From assembly GCA_031763025.1 (NCBI GenBank), contig JASSKH010000038.1, positions 1,343,001 through 1,407,000 of the forward strand: 64,000 bases of DNA. The letters are read 5' to 3'. How positions within the stretch are numbered: the stretch's first letter is position 1; the number at the start of each line of letters is the position of its first letter. Below the pieces are notes generated by a model that was given only the letters and a program-made list of their open reading frames with translations, made no database searches and was not told the origin of the DNA. Source of the DNA: Macrocystis pyrifera. Its lineage: Eukaryota > Sar > Phaeophyceae > Laminariales > Laminariaceae. Both the position numbers and the translations under genes were made by a program. Shown one piece after another: positions 27,401 to 36,400 of this stretch.

Positions 27401-30400
27401 CTACAGTAGTTGGTACCACTATTACGGGGGTCCACAGTAAATAGGACCTATGTTATACATAAAAACCTATATATTTCCCTATTTTTACTAACAGTATTTG
27501 GTCCTATTTACTATGGTCCCCCGTAATACTAGAGTTGGACGCGAGCTACGGCAGGTTTTGGGATTGCACCCTAAACTTTGAGTCTTTCCGTTTGAGGATC
27601 TTCTCGCCTCACCCAACAGCCGGCTCTGAGAAAAGCAGGAAGCTTCGTAAGGCCGATGCATGATCCCATAGGCGAACACCAACATTTCGGGTCCAAATGT
27701 ACTGGCTAACTTCTCCCCTTCAGGGAGAAACGCTCGGGCTAAAAAATGTGCTGTTTGCGGCTTGGCCCAGCTTCATCAAAAATTGTTGAAATGTACTCGT
27801 CTCTAAACCCTAACCCTAACCCCGACCTGGGATTTGACCTAGGGCGGGAAATGGAGATGTAATAAGGCGTCAGTCTGCGACTTTCAACCCTAGTGTCGAA
27901 CCTGGGACGATCAACCATAGTTCGACGTACGCACCTGTCCGGCAAAGCGACGAGCTTGTTTCTGACAAGGTTGAGATCCGTCAGCTCCGTGAGGTTGCAC
28001 AGCTCGTCAGGGATCGCCTCCAGGACGTTGCTGAGTGAGGCAGGCCGTATCACGCCAGCGGAAAAGGATTTGAACGATACTTTAAACGAGTGTGCGACGG
28101 AAGCACGATTATTTATTACGTTGTAAGAAGTACACATTTCGTACTCTAAGCCAGGCAAGTACCTTTCCCCCAAAAAACTTGGACGCCGTCTCGATAGGGA
28201 TATATCCCCGTCGGGACTCGAGAGGGGAAAAGAGTCGATTTCAATCGTTGATCAGCCATAACGTTACGGCTGAAAGGGAGAGAGAAGAGGCGCGCATTGC
28301 GGGCGAGCGTCGGAACAAAGCTTGTTCGCCGAAAGATGGGTGCAAGCTACTACCGAGGGTTTGACCTTTGCTCTGCTCCCGTGTAGGGTGTTCGCAAAAA
28401 CGTGGGGTGCCGTTACTGCACGAGATTTCCAACTCAATTTAAATCCTTCGTCACTAAAAATGCGGGTAGTGTTAGTTGTGAACGGGCTATATTCGTAGCC
28501 TCTTCGGGAGACCGGAAGGAAACCATGTCCAAAGCAAAGGCCGGTTATCGTGCAGCGTTGGCCACCGCACGAAGGAAGCAGCCCGGGGAGCTGGGGTAGT
28601 GGATGATCCGTCACTTTTTACCGCCAGTTTCACCTTTCACAACCGCACCCACACTTGTTTAGGACAAAGTACTTGGGACTTAGTGTAGGATCGGTTCTAC
28701 CGTTCTATTGATAGCAGGGACACGGTGATCTGCAGCTCGACTGGTGCTGTAATCGAGATGGCCAATCATAAATCGTTCTTGCCGAGGGAATGAGATGATC
28801 CTCGGTGCACCTGGACAGAGAAAGGCTCTTGAGCGACCAGAGATGTTCACCGATTGCTCCGGGTACCTTCACGAGGCCGAGGCCCACCAGTCGAAGAGAT
28901 ACAAGCTGGAGAGACACGGCGCAAATTCGGTACCGGAAAATACACGGACAAGAAAAGGACTGGAAATCAAGAGCCCGCGTCGAATGCACACACAGCAGTG
29001 GCACTGAGTTGCGACTGGATCGTGAGCCACTTAGAATAGCAAAAAAAACAGTCGCCGACCTTTTGCGAAGGGCTACAAGCTGGAAAGGGTCGGAGCAATT
29101 TCGACAACCACAGACTTTCGAATTACCGTACATAATTCACTAGTGCCGGCAATAGTCCACAACAAAACGATAAAAGTGCAGCCATTGTCTGCGTTGGAGG
29201 CGTGCTCAGTAGTCGATGGGAGGGGCGTCTTGACAAATTGAATTATATAATATTGCATATTGCACGAGTCGAAGAGGGAAGAAAGGGCTGCCGTCTTCTC
29301 GTGATAAAAGCGCAGGCACGAACCGTGGTGGGGAGGGGGAAGGAAGGCCTGCCATGATAGGTGACCCCGATGTGAGTTATGACTGTTAATAGGAGGGCGA
29401 AGATAATACATGGCAAGCGAAAAATAAATTGCATCTCGTATGATATCGTATACGATAAGGGTTGCAATTCGGAGTAAGTACCATTTTTTTTCTTGCAAGG
29501 CAAATATTTGTGACTGGCTGGGGTTCTCAACTACCCGATGTCACTGGGAATATCCTTGGTTTTTACCGTATTATTGATGTAGGCCTCGTAGGTCCACCGA
29601 ACACTCATCCGATTTCGTAGGCGTGCACTTTGTGTGGGTCGTGTATAAAGACCTGCTCAAGCGAGGAGCCTCATAAACTACTATCGGTACTGTGGGTGCA
29701 CCAGTATCTTAGCTTGCATCTGTAGCCGCCTGCAAAATATCGTGTCAACCGCTTCTACACTTCGGCCACCGAAGATTGCATCACGTTAGTCACTTATCAG
29801 GTTCGATCATCGATGCTTTCGTGAGGGCAAGTCAATAGCCTAAAAACATTTTCCCTTCGGCTAGAGACATCGTAGTTCACAGTAAAACATGATCTCCAGG
29901 CAGGCAGCTCGCACCAGATGCAGCGACAAACATCCTTTGCCAGCCTCACCTTCCTTTTTCTCGTGGTTTGTGCCTTTCCTTAACCTCGTACACAACAGTG
30001 CACCTCAGACCTAGTTGCCTTGGGGCGCTTTTGTTTTATTTCACGCACTACCTTGCATACCTTGCACAACTGTGTCGTACTGCGTCTCAATGCGAAACTA
30101 TTCGTAGACACAAGCGTATGATGGGAGGAAACACAGGTCGGTCACTGCCATATGAAATTAAGTGTTGTTCCCGTTTGGGTGTGGCCGTTGCGGTGGAAAC
30201 CCCGACTCTGGCGGATAAAGTCGTGCGAGATCAGGGTGTCTTGGTGGGCCCTGCCGGCAATTAACTATTTACCCTGCGTTGGCTGAAAGGGGGGGACCCC
30301 GTCGGTGTGGCATCAGGGTATCAAGTGGGAGCAGGGTCGCTAAAAACATCGACCGGTGAAAATATCTGACAGGCTCGTGTCTACGAAACGGTTCCTCTCC

Positions 30401-33400
30401 AAGAGGAACCGGGGTCGGAACAAGCGTCGACCAGTGAAATTCTCCGACAGCCTCGAGCCTACAAATAGTTCCTGTCTGTGAACTATCACGTGATGATGGT
30501 TGTGCTTGACGACGTCAGGGCTGATTTACGGCTTTTGATCCAATGCTACACAGCGCTATTTTCCCATACTGTTTATTTTTCTGTGTCTCGAGGTCGAAAA
30601 GCTCACCCTCGTGGCGTGTCTCTCGTAGAAACCGAAGAGGTGCTTTTCAGACACGCCGGGAACCTGCTGCCATGCTAGGGAAAAATCACCACCCTTTCTG
30701 GTGGCGTGCTGTTCGGCTCTGTCCCAAATTGCCTTTACTCGAGCAAACTCTTCAGCGTCACCCTTCCTGCAATCTTCAAACATCTGCCGGATAGCGGGGG
30801 CGCGCGGGGGGGGGGGGATCACATTTTCTGATCTTCCCATGGCAACCCATGGGATATCTTATGAGGTCTCTTATTTGTCCCATGTGATCCCATGCGATGT
30901 TCTACGAGTTCCCACGGGGTCCCACTCTCAAGGCAGCGAGAATGAACAGACGGTCACTATACCTTGTGATACTTTTTCAGGCCCGGTTATGGAGACATAT
31001 ACAGCAAGGCCAACCTCGCCTCATCAAAATGCGTTTACGGCTCGTGCACCGTGTAACCCCACGTGGTCCGTGTTATCTGCCCCGCTATACGCATATAAAT
31101 AGACCGTTCCTAACGAACATGGCGCTACAGTGCTATATGTAACCATCAACGACAAACGCATTTTCTGAGCAAGAGTGATTTTTGGTCGTTACACCAAGCT
31201 TGGGCGATAATAACGACAGGCCACGTATTGCGATGGGCATGGACTTATTGATCCTATCTTCTTAAGCGTCCCGAAACCAGTTTCGTCCTGGGTTGAATCT
31301 TGTTGGTGGGCCCATTGACACATGTTTCAAGCACAGTTTGTGTCCAACGTGCAGGCCAGACCCGTCCCCACTCAACTGCTAGGCATTCGCCGTATACGTT
31401 GTGGACGTGCAACTCCTTACGCACATGTAGCACGTATTGCCTGCCACTCTACGTATACATCGACCGTCCTTTACCACAGCGCGGCGTTCAGCACACCCAC
31501 GGTGGTCCGTGCTGATTCTTCTTCCTCGGCAGGTACGAGTTCCGCCGCCACAAAGTGCAAAACTGGTATCATCGTATGGTGTCAACTATCGTAGGCGACT
31601 ACTAATAACGAGACGAGCAAAGCGGAACACGACGCGTAGTGGGAACGACAACTCACAATAATGCGATCGTGTACTCATATTCGGAAACGCATTTACAGAA
31701 AAAATCTCGTCAGCTGAGAGATCGAGGGTTTCGTCGAACTCAAAATTGAAGGCTGCGCGTCATACGATATAGGCTACCTTCGGTCGTTGTCACATCGCCT
31801 GCTACCAAATTAAAAAAAAACTAAGATAGTTGCCCCCCCCCCCACCTCCCCAGTGGCACACGCCTGAACTATACCTGCTGATCGAAAATGGCCCTCCGCT
31901 TGGCCATATCGCGACGCCTGGTCTCCTTCTCCAGTCGCTGGCGCTCTTGTCGCCTGACAGAGATCAATATAATACATCAATATCAGATAAAGAGATCAGT
32001 GACTAGAGATATCAGTAACACATACCTCGTACGTGATATTAGTATCCAATACAGCACGCGGCAGCAGTTGGTTGAGATTATTCTATTTTGGCTACGAGTA
32101 AGGCTCGCGGGTTATTGTGGTGTCAGCGTTGAGCATAAGGCTCTTGAAGGATTTGGAGTGGCGTTTCTCGCTGAACACAAAAGCTTAGTGCAGCTGTAAC
32201 GTCTGACACTATAACAACCTCAATAGGAAGTTCTTGACTCCCAATATCCTAACCCGTGCAAGTCGCGTTCCTACTATTACGGAGGTCCATAGTTAATAGG
32301 ACCTATGGTATACATAAAAACCTATACATTTGCCTATTTTTACTAACGATATTTGGTCCTGTTTACTATGATCCTCCGTAATGACATTATTTGTGGGTGT
32401 CGGTACGCAACAGCACCGGCAGTAAAATACTACATCTGGTAGCATATACCAGGTACCTGGCACATCTAATGGTCGGTAGTACTCGTAGTATTCACAGGGC
32501 GTTTTGAGCTCTGCATAGCACGCGGTGTGGACACACCTACGTCAGAAGACTTCGCGGAGGGAACGAGCGCAGAGTACGTATATAGGGATTCTGCGAAGCA
32601 CCAAATGACCCCCATAGGCCATAAAACGCAGTACGAGGTGAAAATGGAGGTACCTCCCTCCTACTGCAGCCTTCGTCGCGAAACAACAGTCAAGTACCTG
32701 CCAAGTTCCCGGTTGAAGCCATAAGGACTACAGCAATAGGACGAATACCAATAGCATTATGGCTGTATTTTATTCTATGTGCGCCCAAACACAATGCTCA
32801 TGAACTTGGAAGTAGTGCATATGCCCGAGTACACAGCAGCACAAGACACCTATTGTGGTATATGCTTATTCCATTAAATCACAACAAGTAGTAATTGTTC
32901 TGGCTACACTTGATTAAAAAGCCTTGCTCCACCTCTCGGAGAACCTTCCGGGCGTCTTTCTTCGATTAGTTGGAGAACATTTTTCCGCTTTTTTGAAAAT
33001 CACACCCAGCTCAGCTCAGAACAGCTCACACTAAATCCAAGAAAAAAATCTCCAACAAATTTTAACTTCCGTTTCTTCAACAGTCGAAAAAACGTCAAGA
33101 AACGGATTCTTCAGGACTCGAGCAAGAACCGAAACACAGTAAAAACTGAGCGAGGTAGCCCCTCCTACACTGTATTCAAGAGCGCTGTGTATGCGTTGCC
33201 CTGTGTCATTTACCTCTTGGCATTTGCAAGTTGCCCATTTAGCCAGGTCACCAACCAGGCGTGATTTTTTGCGGCGCAACTAAGCTCTTAGCATTTGCAC
33301 GTCGCGTATTGCGCCACGTCATGAGCGTCCTGTCTGCTTTACACCTTGCTCTATTTTACCCCGTTCGGCGAGCGTATAGGGTGGCGATCAGCCGCCTGCG

Positions 33401-36400
33401 AAGGGGAGCGCCTTGCACAATATACAAATAATAACAGGAAGAAACAGCAATGTCCGCCCAGGCTGGATTTCTTACTGGGGAAAAAGTGTGTTCTATATTT
33501 ACGTCGGTACCGCTGCTCCCAAAATTATTATTTTCTTGTCAATTTTTAAGCCTGCCTTTCTTCATGTCTTCGTGCTGGTCGTCTTACTATCAATACTCAA
33601 TACTCTTGCTCGTGTCTACCGCAGTCGTACAACCCAACCACAAAGGTCTTGTACTGCTGTAGGATTACTCGCATAACTCGTACGTAGCATGCCCTTCATC
33701 TGCACTACCAGGTACCTGGTACGTACATAAGTGCGTACCACCATGCGCGCTAATATGAGGACAATTTCTGCATTCATACACGTTATAGCAATATCCAAAC
33801 GGTCCGGAGATTTTTGGGCAAAATGGTACCAGATACTTGCTACAAACAGTACCAGCACCGCCACTACTATCAGTACCCCAGTAACAGTACTACCAGTGCC
33901 CCAGTACCAGTACCAGTACCAGTACCAGTACCAGTACCAGTACCAGTACCAGTACCAGTACCAGTACCAGTACCAGTACCACCAATACATATTTTACCAG
34001 GTATATATTGCATCATTACATCCATACCACAGCACTACGCGTATACCTCAGGGTCCAGACATATATTACGTACACCAATAGATTTTCACCAATCCGCCGG
34101 AGGATAAAAAAAAAAAAAAAAACATCACAGAGAGGTGACATCAACACACGCACGCAGATACAGCTGACTTACGCGGTATCTGCCAGTGCATCCTCCTCTC
34201 GAGGGGGCTTCGGTTGCAGAGGAGCCACGCCCTGGAGTGGGGTGTCCCAGTGTCGCTCCCCGGTGACGCTGTTTTCGTAGAAATAGTATCCTGTTTCAGG
34301 GTCAATGTGCTTCTCGAACCCCTGCGACGACAGATTATTTACGAATTGAGGGCGCACACCGAAATTGAGTTGTTTCCCTCAGAAATTGAAAAAATAAAGT
34401 GCACTAAGTATACATGCCAGGTCTCAGGTGTTGTTTAAGTACTTGCTCGGACAACGGAATAAAACAAGACCCGAGCTGCCTTGCCTCTTTCTAGACTTGG
34501 CAAGGCATGGGAAGGATTTTTGTTGATGGAGAAGGTTAGTTTCTGTTGTTGTTCTTGTTTGGCGCACGGCAGCAGCATCAGCACTACGAGCACGAGTGCG
34601 AGCACGTAGAGTGTACCTGGTATGTCTCTGTGACGACGGAAATTCAAGAGAGCACACCGAAATCACTCGTCATGATGACGATCGTTAAGGCAAGCGCAGC
34701 CTCGCTTGTTTCTGGACTTGGCAAGGCATTGGGCGGGGGTCTCTGTTGGCAGCGTTCTGGGAATTGACGATACTTTGCAAACAGCAGTCAGCAATCGACT
34801 ACTGATAAAAAAGCATGATAACACCCCCCCCTCCGAGAGCAACCCCGGGTGTTTATTTTATTTTTTATTTCTTCGACCTTCACTTCATCACCGGGAGGTA
34901 CGTTGAATATCACACGCTCTCGTAGCTACGCCTGAAAGCAACATTAAACTCTGAAGCGATCACACCCGGTGGGCACCATTAAAACATAACATGCACCGTT
35001 ATGGATACCATTACCAGCATTGAGGCAAATCCTGCGCCCAATCACAGTGGGCATATCACGGTGTTTGTCGTTTCAAACTACCTGGTACCAGGTTTAAAAT
35101 AGTGCGACTGCTACGGTATTATTGCGGTAACTGTGTTTTCGTGCTGGGTGTGGGTTAGAAAGGAAGCTTTACATATGTATCAAGATGTCATCAATCAGCG
35201 TTTCAGTGGGACAAGGCCTCTGAGGTGCAATCCTCGGGCGTTTCCCCATCGAATATGGTATTGGTGAGCGTTCTCCAGTATCGAAGCAAGGCGGGGCCGT
35301 TCGCTGTCATCCCCTGGTTTTGAGCGTGGGCCTTAATATCACCGGCATTGCGTGGGAATTGAAAAACAAAGTGGTTGAAGACAAAATCTCATGCGTTCGG
35401 ACACCCCCATGTTGTCACCTCCGCTGCAATCTGGCCGGGGTCTGTCCACACTTCCTAGCAATTTAAGCTACCGGTTGTACACCCCCTTGTTTTGACCCCC
35501 TCTATCATCTGGCCGAGTCTATTCGGACTCGTTTGCAAGCATTGTTTCGTTCGAACACCCCCTCGCTGTCACATCCCCCTATATAGCAGGTATGCAAGTA
35601 CACCCAGTGATCCTATTTTCGAGGTAAAAAAACGTTACCCTTCATGCGTATTACAGCAGCATTCGGTATGCCCGTGAGTCTATTCGTACGTCGTACCTCG
35701 GTTACAGCAGTACCAGATATGATGATGCCTGGTTCGTATCATACGTGGCGTACTGCTGTACGTCGTACTCGTCTGCTTGCGGTTCCGCCGCATATACCGT
35801 TGTGAGGTGACCAGACATGTCATCGCCCGACCGATAAAAAGTCGAGCACAAAAAAAGTTGACTGGAAGTTTGTAGAGAGTGAGAAATGGCAAACCAGCTT
35901 CACATGGTCTCGCGGTCAGCCACAGCAGGAGCAGCAGCAGCAGTAGCAGCAGTAGCGAAAACACTGCCTCAACATCACTGAGCACGGCAGTGAGCGCAGG
36001 TGTCTGTCTGGTATAGATACATATCAGGTGCTTGGTATGGAGGTTCCTGGTATGTATCATGTTGTACTGGCAAGAGGGAGAGGACAAACACAACCACGAC
36101 AACGGCTGAGCGCGTATCGGGCTTACAAACGATGCTCATACCCATGTGTGCGTGCTCATCACGCCGTTATGGGCGCACAAGACTGAAACGGGACTACTAC
36201 ACCTGTAGCATCAGCACAGCAGCCATATCGTCACACACACCTGCGGAGAACATTCTATCAGGATTTGGTTTTCGTATCCGGCCCACGCGTCGTCTTTACA
36301 GTCTCTGTCCACCAGTGCCTGGTTGCCGTAAGCATCCAGTGCTAACACCTCCGCATCATGGACTGGCGCGGCCTCCATGACCGTGTCGAAGACACAGAGT

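Noticed and set aside
27806..27826. Short telomere-like CCCTAA run
   Set aside because: Only about two and a half units; too short to call an interstitial telomere.
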